Below the pieces are notes generated by a model that saw only the letters and a list, made by a program, of their open reading frames with translations, did no database searches and was not told where the DNA came from. Positions 1 to 6,050 of a stretch of DNA of 6,406 nt are shown in pieces (the first letter of the stretch is position 1; every line of letters begins with the position of its first letter). Position numbers and translations under genes: made by a program. Origin of the DNA: Candidatus Limnocylindrales bacterium (lineage in GTDB: Bacteria; Chloroflexota; Limnocylindria; Limnocylindrales; CSP1-4); assembly GCA_031292335.1 (NCBI GenBank), contig JARLHH010000324.1, positions 1-6,406 of the forward strand. The letters run 5' to 3'.

Positions 1-216
1 CGCCGGTGATGGCGTGGGCGCCGGTGATGGCGTGGGCGTCGGCGTGGGCGTGGGCGTGGGCGTGGGCGTCGGCGTGGGATCCGGGCTCGGGGTGGGTGTC
101 GGCGTCGGCGTGGGCGTCGGGGTCGGCGTGGGCGTGGGCGGCGGCGTCGGCGTAGGGCTCGGATCCGGGCTCGGGGTCGGTGTGGGCGTGGGCGAGGGCG
201 GCGAGGAAGGCTCCGG
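1..216. repeat. Low-complexity GGCGTG-type repeat encoding the Pro-Thr linker
   Basis: The stretch is built from variants of the hexamer GGCGTG/GGCGTC, which read as Thr-Pro codons (ACG/ACC/ACA with CCC/CCG/CCA) on the minus strand. Two higher-order copies are visible. An 18-base unit CGCCGGTGATGGCGTGGG is perfectly tandem at 1-18 and 19-36. A 17-base block GGATCCGGGCTCGGGGT occurs at 77-93 and 161-177, an 84-base (28-codon) offset that encodes a repeated PSPDP. All units are multiples of three bases, so gain or loss of copies would preserve the frame. The repeat may continue beyond the left edge. Confidence 0.9.
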
Positions 217-864
217 CACGGGCCGTGCCGCGAGGTTCTGCGGGACCGGCGCGGCGAGCACCGCCCAGTCGGCGGCATTCTGGTTCGAGTCCGTGACGTT
301 CCCCGCGCTTCCGCCGGGCCGGCGCTCGATGCTCTGGCCGGTGGGCGGCGCGGGCGCCGCGGCACCCTCGACGAACGCGTTGGTTGCGTCGCCCCAGCCG
401 ACCGCGTCGACCGGCGCGCCACCGGCGGCGCGGAGCACGAGGGCGCCACCGGTGGCCGCGAACCCACCCGAGTAGGTGGCGTCGGCGCCCGACGCGAACA
501 CCCCGAGGGAGTTCGCGACCAGGAGGTGCTGGCCCGTGTCGAGGAGCCGCAGCTCGCCCCAGGCCGCCTTCTTCGTGACGGTGGATCCCGATGACGTGAC
601 GTAGACGAGCTCCATCCCCGCGAGGTCCGCCGGGACTGGCCCGGCGTTCGTGATCTCGACGTACTCGTCGGAGGCGGACGCACCACCGGTCACGACCTCG
701 GCGAGGAGCAGCCCTGTCGACGGGGGCCAGGCGACTGCCGCGGCGGGACGCAGGTTCGCGACCGCGGCGGGCGTCGCTCCCGCCCGCGGCGGACCGCCGG
801 TCAACGTCGCAATGAAGAGCAGGCTGGCGACCGCGCCGAACGCGGCGCTCCTCGAGGCGCGCAT
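1..864 (-). CDS. Secreted lamin-tail-domain protein with Pro-Thr linker (N-terminal part, runs off left edge)
   Basis: The reading frame is open for 288 codons from ATG at 864 to the window edge, with no stop. A strong ribosome site, GGGAGG at 871-876, lies 6 bases upstream of the ATG. Residues 1-30 look like a Sec signal peptide: RASR, then a hydrophobic stretch AAFGAVASLLFIATL, with likely cleavage after AGA near residue 30. Residues about 51-200 match the bacterial lamin-tail (LTD) beta-sandwich pattern: GLLLAEVV, DEYVEITNAG (66-75), DLAGMELVYV, LLDTGQHLLVAN (108-118), AVGWGDA, and the closing SIERRPGG...DSNQNAADW (178-200). From about residue 218 the chain becomes a Pro-Thr/Pro-Ser linker up to the edge, so another domain probably follows. 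LTD modules occur in extracellular or surface proteins of bacteria, often beside nucleases or other LTDs; the function here is unknown. It is divergently transcribed from the membrane-protein gene at 1039. Recognition of the LTD rests on motif pattern only. Confidence 0.85.
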   Translation of the reverse strand, partial: MRASRSAAFGAVASLLFIATLTGGPPRAGATPAAVANLRPAAAVAWPPSTGLLLAEVVTGGASASDEYVEITNAGPVPADLAGMELVYVTSSGSTVTKKAAWGELRLLDTGQHLLVANSLGVFASGADATYSGGFAATGGALVLRAAGGAPVDAVGWGDATNAFVEGAAAPAPPTGQSIERRPGGSAGNVTDSNQNAADWAVLAAPVPQNLAARPVPEPSSPPSPTPTPTPSPDPSPTPTPPPTPTPTPTPTPTPTPTPSPDPTPTPTPTPTPTPTPTPSPAPTPSPA

Positions 865-1038
865 GGACGACCTCCCGGCGGGCGGTGGCGGCGGAGGATC
901 TCGGGCGGGCATCCGTGGCGGGCAACGGCGGCGCGCCGGGTGTACCACGCGCCGCTCATCAATCCCTTATCCGCCGCCGGGTTACGATGCTCGACGCGAC
1001 ATACCCCGTCGCCCCGACCAGCCGACCCAGGAGGATTC
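865..1038. other. Divergent intergenic region between the LTD gene and the membrane-protein gene
   Basis: This 174-base gap holds the start signals of two divergent genes. Toward the left is GGGAGG (871-876) for the LTD gene. Toward the right is AGGAGG (1029-1034) four bases before the GTG at 1039. On the plus strand TACGAT at 983-988 fits a TANNNT -10 element about 50 bases ahead of the GTG, but I see no convincing -35. No clear promoter is visible for the minus-strand gene. No long inverted repeat or known operator stands out. Confidence 0.4.
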
Positions 1039-1755
1039 GTGGCCCGCGCGAAAAGGACTGAACGCGCCGAAGCGCGCCGCCGTCACCGCTCCGTCACCGG
1101 AGTGGCCGAGAGCCCGGAACTCGAGATCGACGAGGCTGAGACGCGCGGGACGTCGGCGGCGGCGACCTCACGCGGCGACCGCGCGAAGCGGCCCGACGGC
1201 GCGTCGACGTCGCGACGTGAGGCGGCGATGCCCCCTCGACCAGGCTTCGTGGCGGGGCTTCGCCGTGCCGCGGGGCCGGCCGACGTCCTCGCCGACGTCC
1301 GCGCGTTGCCCGCGATCGCGCTCCACTCGAAAGCGTTGATGGTGCCGCTCGCGATCATTGTCGCGATCACGGCGCTCTTCTTCATCCCCGGGGTCTCCGC
1401 GAACCCGATCGTGGTGCTGCTTGGCAGCCTGGCGCTCCAGCCGCCGCCGATGATCGTCCCCTTCCTCGGCGGGATGCTCGCGCCGCGCGGCGCCTGGCTG
1501 GTGGGTGGGATCGTGGGGCTCGCCAACGCGCTCGCATATTCCCTGCTCTTCGCGGTCTTCACGAACTCGGTCCAGACGGGCCTGGGGTTCACCTACGTCA
1601 TGACCACGGACCAGAAGGTGGGGGTCGTCGTGAACGCGGTCGTGACGTCGGTGCCGTTCGGCATTCTCGTCGGGGCGTTCTCCGGCTTCTACCGCCGGTT
1701 CCTGTCGATGTCGAGCCCGGCCCGGCAGGCCCCCGCGAAGGCAAAGCGCCGCTGA
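1039..1755 (+). CDS. Four-helix membrane protein of unknown function, basic N-terminal tail
   Basis: This encodes 238 residues from GTG at 1039. I chose this start because AGGAGG sits at 1029-1034, although its 4-base spacing is tight; an upstream ATG at 940 lacks such a site. Residues 1-98 are hydrophilic and probably cytoplasmic. They begin with a strongly basic stretch (ARAKRTERAEARRRHR), continue with an acidic/Ala-Ser-rich part, and end in a segment PPRPGFVAGLRRAAGPADVLADVRALPAIALHSKAL that leads into the membrane. Predicted helices lie at about 100-116, 123-147, 152-174 and 193-216. The second contains a Pro run (LQPPPMIVPFLGG). The C-terminus is basic (APAKAKRR). I recognise no catalytic motif or named family; the architecture resembles uncharacterised membrane proteins of GC-rich Chloroflexota, but that is an impression from memory. 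It is divergent from the LTD gene, with 61 bases between its stop and the end of convergent dnaE2. Codon use agrees with its neighbours. Confidence 0.8.
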   Translation: MARAKRTERAEARRRHRSVTGVAESPELEIDEAETRGTSAAATSRGDRAKRPDGASTSRREAAMPPRPGFVAGLRRAAGPADVLADVRALPAIALHSKALMVPLAIIVAITALFFIPGVSANPIVVLLGSLALQPPPMIVPFLGGMLAPRGAWLVGGIVGLANALAYSLLFAVFTNSVQTGLGFTYVMTTDQKVGVVVNAVVTSVPFGILVGAFSGFYRRFLSMSSPARQAPAKAKRR

Positions 1756-1760
1756 CCGAC

Positions 1761-1784
1761 CACCGGCCGCGCCCGCGGCTGGTG
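1761..1784. terminator. GC-rich hairpin between convergent membrane-protein gene and dnaE2
   Basis: CACCGGCCGC (1761-1770) pairs with GCGGCTGGTG (1775-1784) over 10 positions, including one G-U wobble, with a four-base loop GCCC. It begins 5 bases after the TGA of the plus-strand gene and lies 33 bases beyond the dnaE2 stop. It could therefore end transcription from both sides. No T-run follows in either direction, so classical intrinsic termination is not assured. Confidence 0.55.
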
Positions 1785-1816
1785 CCCCAACGAGAGCGGC
1801 ACGCTCCGCCGGCGGT

Positions 1817-4800
1817 TCATGCCAGCCGGCGCATGCCGGCATGGCCCATGGGGCGCACGCCGTCCGGCCGAGCGGGACCGCCGGCGGCACGGGCCACCTC
1901 GACGAGGGGTTGGATCTCGTGGGCCACCACGTTCACGACGCTCGATTCCCGCTGCAGGCTCCCGTCAACCACGAGGAGGGCGTTCCGCCGCACCACGCCC
2001 CGAAGACGAGCCCACGTGTCCGGCCAGAGCGTGACGTTGACCATCCCGGTCTCATCCTCCAGGGCAAGGAAGACGGTCCCCTTCGCGGTCATCGGGTGCT
2101 GGCGGGTCACGACCAGGCCGCCGACGCGCACGGGTCCGGGCCGGCGCTCCGCGAGCGCCGCGTTCGTCACCGCTCCGACCCGCTCCAGCGCCGGGCGGAA
2201 GAGGCCGACCACCTGGCGCCGCGCGTCGAGTGACAGGATCGCGTAGCTGTCACCGAGCCGCTCCAGCTCGGTGAGCGGCGGAAGGTCCGGCGCGGGCGTG
2301 GCCGGGAGCCGCAGGTCCAGGGGCCGGCCGGCGACCCGGCCACCGCCCCTGGGCGCTCCTCGCGCGGGCCGAGCCACCTCTCGCAGCTGCCAGAGGAGCT
2401 CGCGGCGCGGCCACCCCAGCGAATCGAGCGCACCTGCCCGGATCAGCCGCTCCAGCACCTCCTCGGGAAGACGGGTCCGTTCCACGACGTCCGGCAGCGA
2501 CGTGTACGGGCCGCGCGCCCGCTCCGCGTCGAGGTGCGCGGCGTGCTCCTCGCCGATCCCCTTCACGAGGTGGAGGCCCAGGCGGACACCCCAGCCCACG
2601 GCGCCCTCCGCCGACCAGCGATCGCGCGCCGCCGAGGCCGGGACCACGCAGGCGGGTGAGCGGATCGGGCGGGGCCGCGCGTCGATCCCGGAATCGCCCG
2701 GGAGCGGTTCCCCGGGGTCGTCGTCGTGGCGTCCGTCGTCACCGGCCGTTCCCGCGAGCGCCCAGCCGGGCCGCCCCACCCACTCGGTGGTGGTCCGGTG
2801 GAAGGACGCGTTGACGTCCACGGGGAGGACCGCGACGCCGTGGCGCTTCGCGTCGTTGACCAGCACCTCCACCGGGTAGAAGCCCATCGGCTGGGCGTTG
2901 ACCAGGCCGACGAGGAACTGGGCCGGGTAGAACAACTTGAGGAACGCAGACTCGTAGGCCGTCCGGGCGAACGCCGCGGCGTGGCTCTTGGCGAACCCGA
3001 AGCTGGCGAAGCCGGCGACCCCGCGGTAGAGCTCCTCCGCGTCGACCCGCGGCATCCCCGCGACCCGCACGCAGCCGTCCACGAACCGGGCGTGGAGCTT
3101 CTCCATCTCCGCGCTGGAACGCCACGTTCCCATGGCGCGGCGGAACCCGTCCGAGTCGCCGGGCGAGAACCCGGCGACCTCGATCGCGATCCGCATCACC
3201 TGCTCCTGGTAGAGGATCACGCCCATCGAATCGTGGAGGATCGGCTCGAGCGATGGGTGCAGGTAGGTCACCGGCTCCAGCCCCTGCCTGCGGCGCAGGT
3301 ACGGGTGGACGGCATTCCCCTGGATGGGGCCCGGCCGGATGATCGCGACCTCCACGACCAGGTCGTCCAGGCAGCTCGGGCGCGACTTCGGGAGCGTCTG
3401 CATCTGGGCCCGGCTCTCCACCTGGAAGACGCCCACCGTGTCGGCCGCCTGGAGCATCGCGAAGACCTCGGGGATCTCCTCCGGAAGCCGGTCGAGGTCC
3501 ACGCACGTCGCGCAGTCGTGCTCCACGAGGGCGAGCGTCTCGTCCATCGCGGCGAGCATCCCGAGGCCCAGCAGATCCAGCTTGATGAGCTTGAGCGTCT
3601 CCACGTCCCGCTTGTCGAACTGGACGACCACCCGGCCCGGCATGGTGGCGCGCTCCAGCGGCGCGATGTCAATGAGCGGCGCCGCGGTGACGAGCATGCC
3701 GCCGGTGTGGATGCTCAGGTGACGAGGGAAGCCGTCGATGCGGGCGCACAGCTCCAGCCAGCGCTCCCACGGAGAGAGGCCGGCCACGCTCCCGGCGCGC
3801 GGCCGGGCCGGCAGCCCGGCGACCCCGGGCGCGAGCCACGCGACGCTGGCGGGAGAGTCGCCCGGCCCACCCTCGTCGTCCGACGCCCCGCCGGGCCGGA
3901 CCGCGGGACGCGCGCCGGGGCGGACAGCCGGGACATCGCCGTCGCGGGCCTCGCCGGGCCGTCGAAAGAACTCCACGAAGCCGCCGTCGGCCTCCAGGTC
4001 CCGCCGGACCATCACCGGGTCGTACGTCTCCAGCGCCTTCGCGACCCGGTCCACGAGGGGCCGCGGGAAGCCGAGCGCGGCGCCGACCTCGCGGACCGCC
4101 GAGCGCGCCCGGTATGTGACGAGGTTGCAGACCATCCCGGTGTGCTCGGCGCCGTAGCGCTCGTAGACGTACTGGATCACCTCCTCGCGGCGAGCCGAGG
4201 AGAAGTCGATGTCCACGTCCGGGTAGGTGGTCCGGCCCTCGTTGATGAAGCGCTCGAACAGGAGGTTGTGGCGGATGGGATCCACCCGCGTGATCCCGAG
4301 CACGTACGCGACGATCGAGTCCGCGGCGCTCCCCCGCCCCTGGGCGGGAATCCGGCGTTCCTTGGCGAACCGCATCAGGTCCCAGCAGATCAGGAAGAAC
4401 TCGGCCAGGCCGGTCCGCTCGATGACGTCGAGCTCGTGGGCGAGCTGGCGCACGACCGCCGGCGTCACGGGGTGATAACGGCGCCGGATCCCCCCGTGAC
4501 AGAGCTCCACGAGGTACGAGAAGGGCGTCTCGCCGCCCGGGACCGTGAAGCCGGGAAAGCGGTAGCGCTCGAAGCCGAGGTCCACCGTGCAGGCTGCCGC
4601 GAGGCTGCCCGCGTTGGCGAGCCCCTCCGCCCAGGCGTGCGCGGTCTGCCGGTTCGACGTGGCCGGGTCACCGGGAGGCAGGGCCGCGAGCTCGGCCGCG
4701 GACTTGAGATGGTGCTCCCCGCTGGGGGTGCGCAGGTCGGCGAGCGTCTCGAGGCTCCGGCCGTGGCGGATCGCCGTCAGCACGTCGTGCAGCTCGCGAT

Positions 4801-5629
4801 CCTCCGGGCGCGCGTAGTGGACATCGTTCGTGACGACGACCGGGAGGCCCAGCTCGGCGGCCAGGCGCACGGACTCCGCCACGAGCCAGTCGTCGTCGGG
4901 CAGCAGGTGATAGGCGAGCTCGATCACGAAGCCGGCCCCCGCCACGTCTCCGCCGGGGCCGCCGAAGCGGCGCGCGTACTCCCGGGCCACGGCGTGCGCC
5001 CCTGCCCGGTCCCCCGCCCGGAGCCTCCGCGCGAGCTCGCTCTCCCGGCAGCCCGAGAGCGCCACCAGCCCCTCCACGTGGTCCGCGAGCAGCGCCTGGG
5101 TGAGCCGGGGCGCGGCCTTGGTCCCGGCCAGGTTCGCGCGGCTCAGGAGCCGGCAGAGGCTCCGGTACCCGGCCGCGTTCCGGGCGAGCAGCACGAGGTG
5201 CGGCCCCCGTTGGGGCAGCCCGATGCCGCGGTGGTCCTCCTTCGTCGCTGCCCGGTGGCCGGGAAGGCGCGCACGCTCCGGGAGCGGCCGGGCGGGCAGG
5301 CCCGCGAGCGGCCTCCGGACACCGCCGCCACCGGTCGGCGACGGGCGACCCCGGCGGGCGGGCCGACGACCCGGGATGACCAGCCCGTCCGGGTCCGGGA
5401 CCAGCGGATCGGCGAGCTCCACCTCCACGCCGATGACCGGGTGGAGGCCCGCCTCCTCTGCTGCCGTCGCGAACCGGACGACCCCGTAGAGACCCTGGCG
5501 GTCCGTGGCGGCAAGGCCCGAGAGGCCCAGCTCCACGGCCCGCGCGACCAGGTCCGCGGGCGACGAGGCACCATCGAGGAAGGAGAAGCTCGTGTGCGCG
5601 TGGAGCTCGGCATACGGCGGCGCGGGCAT
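1817..5629 (-). CDS. dnaE2: Error-prone DNA polymerase III alpha subunit DnaE2 (ImuC)
   Basis: C-family polymerase for SOS translesion synthesis, acting with ImuB and the sliding clamp at stalled forks. It has 1270 residues from ATG at 5629; most DnaE2 proteins are near 1050-1100. Domains in order are: PHP (ELHAHTSFSFLDG, H10/H12; TDRQGLYG at 42-49; TNDVHY 267-272); the palm/fingers core with GRGSAADSIVAY (431-442), PDVDIDF (470-476, metal-binding Asp pair) and the third Asp D685 in KLDLLGLG; DnaE2 signatures FQVESRAQMQTLP (735-747), RPGPIQGNAVHPYLRRR (765-781), RRAMGTWRS (830-838) and NAQPMGFYPVEVLVNDAKRHGV (911-932, read as two halves); a helix-hairpin-helix region near 1015-1075; and a C-terminal OB fold (about 1167-1241, VTRQHPMTAKGTVFLALEDE). 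No tau-binding tail is present, as expected for DnaE2. Extra Pro/Gly/Arg-rich segments lie at about 78-142, 556-618 and 951-1012. The frame stays open to 5749, but the promoter and SOS box at 5696-5725 lie inside that extension. ATG 5629 is the only usual start codon below the predicted transcription start, though it lacks a Shine-Dalgarno sequence. Confidence 0.97.
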   Translation of the reverse strand: MPAPPYAELHAHTSFSFLDGASSPADLVARAVELGLSGLAATDRQGLYGVVRFATAAEEAGLHPVIGVEVELADPLVPDPDGLVIPGRRPARRGRPSPTGGGGVRRPLAGLPARPLPERARLPGHRAATKEDHRGIGLPQRGPHLVLLARNAAGYRSLCRLLSRANLAGTKAAPRLTQALLADHVEGLVALSGCRESELARRLRAGDRAGAHAVAREYARRFGGPGGDVAGAGFVIELAYHLLPDDDWLVAESVRLAAELGLPVVVTNDVHYARPEDRELHDVLTAIRHGRSLETLADLRTPSGEHHLKSAAELAALPPGDPATSNRQTAHAWAEGLANAGSLAAACTVDLGFERYRFPGFTVPGGETPFSYLVELCHGGIRRRYHPVTPAVVRQLAHELDVIERTGLAEFFLICWDLMRFAKERRIPAQGRGSAADSIVAYVLGITRVDPIRHNLLFERFINEGRTTYPDVDIDFSSARREEVIQYVYERYGAEHTGMVCNLVTYRARSAVREVGAALGFPRPLVDRVAKALETYDPVMVRRDLEADGGFVEFFRRPGEARDGDVPAVRPGARPAVRPGGASDDEGGPGDSPASVAWLAPGVAGLPARPRAGSVAGLSPWERWLELCARIDGFPRHLSIHTGGMLVTAAPLIDIAPLERATMPGRVVVQFDKRDVETLKLIKLDLLGLGMLAAMDETLALVEHDCATCVDLDRLPEEIPEVFAMLQAADTVGVFQVESRAQMQTLPKSRPSCLDDLVVEVAIIRPGPIQGNAVHPYLRRRQGLEPVTYLHPSLEPILHDSMGVILYQEQVMRIAIEVAGFSPGDSDGFRRAMGTWRSSAEMEKLHARFVDGCVRVAGMPRVDAEELYRGVAGFASFGFAKSHAAAFARTAYESAFLKLFYPAQFLVGLVNAQPMGFYPVEVLVNDAKRHGVAVLPVDVNASFHRTTTEWVGRPGWALAGTAGDDGRHDDDPGEPLPGDSGIDARPRPIRSPACVVPASAARDRWSAEGAVGWGVRLGLHLVKGIGEEHAAHLDAERARGPYTSLPDVVERTRLPEEVLERLIRAGALDSLGWPRRELLWQLREVARPARGAPRGGGRVAGRPLDLRLPATPAPDLPPLTELERLGDSYAILSLDARRQVVGLFRPALERVGAVTNAALAERRPGPVRVGGLVVTRQHPMTAKGTVFLALEDETGMVNVTLWPDTWARLRGVVRRNALLVVDGSLQRESSVVNVVAHEIQPLVEVARAAGGPARPDGVRPMGHAGMRRLA
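1821..1845. other. Second inverted repeat overlapping the last codons of dnaE2
   Basis: GCCGGC (1825-1830) pairs with GCCGGC (1835-1840) around loop GCAT. The stem extends, with A1841 bulged, through GCCA (1821-1824) pairing with TGGC (1842-1845). It encodes the C-terminal MGHAGMRRL region of DnaE2 just before the stop. It may assist termination of read-through from the membrane-protein gene, or may be a chance palindrome in GC-rich coding DNA. Confidence 0.35.
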
Positions 5630-5695
5630 GGCACGACCGGTGAGACCATCGAGAAGGGACGGCGGCGCGGCCGTCGCGGCCGGCGGGGTGCCGCA

Positions 5696-5725
5696 ATGAT
5701 AGAACATCTGTTCGATCGACGTCAA
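5696..5725 (-). promoter_or_regulatory. Predicted sigma-70-type promoter of dnaE2
   Basis: Read on the minus strand, TTGACG (5725-5720, five of six to the -35 consensus) is followed after 18 bases by TATCAT (5701-5696, five of six to the -10 consensus). Transcription would begin near 5689, leaving a leader of about 60 bases before the ATG at 5629. The spacer is almost filled by the LexA-type operator, so a bound repressor would directly exclude RNA polymerase. Confidence 0.75.
5700..5715. promoter_or_regulatory. LexA operator (SOS box), Gram-positive type
   Basis: On the minus strand the site reads TCGAACAGATGTTCTA. It matches the known mycobacterial/Bacillus-type box TCGAAC-N4-GTTCGA at 11 of 12 defined positions; the only difference is T for G in the right arm. 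It lies between and overlaps the -35 and -10 elements of dnaE2. LexA control of dnaE2 is well established in actinobacteria and proteobacteria; that this organism has a LexA reading this box is inferred. Confidence 0.85.
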
Positions 5726-5798
5726 GACCCCGAGGCCCGCGGCCCGCACCGATCGCTGTGGCCATCCGGCCGCGGGCAGCCTGCGCTTCGGGACCGTC

Positions 5799-5804
5799 TA
5801 CTAT
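5799..5804 (+). promoter_or_regulatory. Possible -10 element for the 43-residue membrane gene
   Basis: TACTAT on the plus strand fits TANNNT and lies 55 bases ahead of the ATG at 5860. No recognisable -35 is found 16-18 bases upstream in the GC-rich sequence. The SOS box is about 85 bases further upstream, too far to block this site by simple overlap. Confidence 0.3.
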
Positions 5805-5859
5805 GGCGTGGACTGCCCCCGGCCCAGACCCGGCGGACCCGAGCAAAGGAGTGCGAGCG

Positions 5860-5991
5860 ATGGGACCGACGGCACGCGAGTGGCTGGGTGCCGGCCTCCT
5901 GGCGTTGATCCTGGTGGGCCTGATCATCGTCCTCGTCGCGGCCGGCGCGTCCGGCGCGAAGCCCGCCGCGCTCGCCCTGTTCCTCGCCTGA
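5860..5991 (+). CDS. 43-residue single-helix membrane micro-protein
   Basis: ATG at 5860 is preceded by a strong ribosome site, AAAGGAG (5845-5851), with 8 bases between. An in-frame ATG at 5758 has no such site and would add a low-quality Pro/Ala-rich lead. The product begins MGPTAREWLGAG, then has a hydrophobic helix at about residues 9-28 (LLALILVGLIIVLVAA), a short linker with one Lys (K34), and a mildly hydrophobic end (ALALFLA). Nearly every codon ends in G or C, like the neighbouring genes. It is divergent from dnaE2 and convergent with the DUF6504 gene, so it sits inside the translesion-synthesis locus on the opposite strand. I recognise no family. Similar size and shape are seen in small stress membrane proteins and type I toxins, but nothing here proves such a role. 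The main evidence that it is real is the ribosome site plus the helix. Confidence 0.6.
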   Translation: MGPTAREWLGAGLLALILVGLIIVLVAAGASGAKPAALALFLA

Positions 5992-6002
5992 CGCGAGCGC
6001 CG

Positions 6003-6029
6003 GGACGCGGCCGGGACATCGGCGCGTCC
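6003..6029. terminator. Hairpin between convergent micro-protein and DUF6504 genes
   Basis: GGACGC (6003-6008) pairs with GCGTCC (6024-6029). After a bulged G6009 the stem continues with GCCG (6010-6013) pairing with CGGC (6020-6023), closing a six-base loop. It starts 11 bases after the TGA of the micro-protein gene and lies 21 bases beyond the DUF6504 stop, a position suited to a shared bidirectional terminator. No T-run follows on either strand. Confidence 0.5.
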
Positions 6030-6050
6030 GCGGCCCGTCGGGCGGGCCGG

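Noticed and set aside
1..200. Possible CRISPR array or origin iterons
   Set aside because: There are no unique spacers between uniform repeats. The repeats are in-frame Thr-Pro codons of a coding sequence and vary continuously.
14..475. Plus-strand frame encoding a Gly-Val repeat protein
   Set aside because: It is the complement of the Pro-Thr linker. The minus strand has the signal peptide, LTD motifs and ribosome site, so this is a shadow.
650..1339. A 229-codon plus-strand frame spanning the divergent intergenic region
   Set aside because: It crosses the starts of both divergent genes, is Arg/Ser/Pro-rich, and overlaps the membrane-protein gene in another frame without motifs.
5758..5859. 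Longer version of the micro-protein starting at ATG 5758
   Set aside because: There is no ribosome site before 5758, the added residues lack structure, and a strong AAAGGAG directly precedes the ATG at 5860.
5700..5859. SOS control of the 43-residue micro-gene by the same LexA box
   Set aside because: The box lies about 85 bases upstream of the only -10-like site, so direct repression is not supported by the sequence. It is kept only as a possibility to test.
2726..5908. A 1060-codon open frame on the plus strand, antisense to dnaE2
   Set aside because: It is the mirror of a GC-rich gene with few stops. The translation is Arg/Glu/His/Gly-rich with no domain, it crosses the dnaE2 promoter, and the opposite strand encodes an unmistakable polymerase.
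4668..5927. A 419-codon minus-strand frame overlapping the dnaE2 N-terminal region
   Set aside because: It overlaps the PHP-coding region in another frame, is dominated by Arg/Gly/Pro/Ala, and shows no motif or ribosome site.
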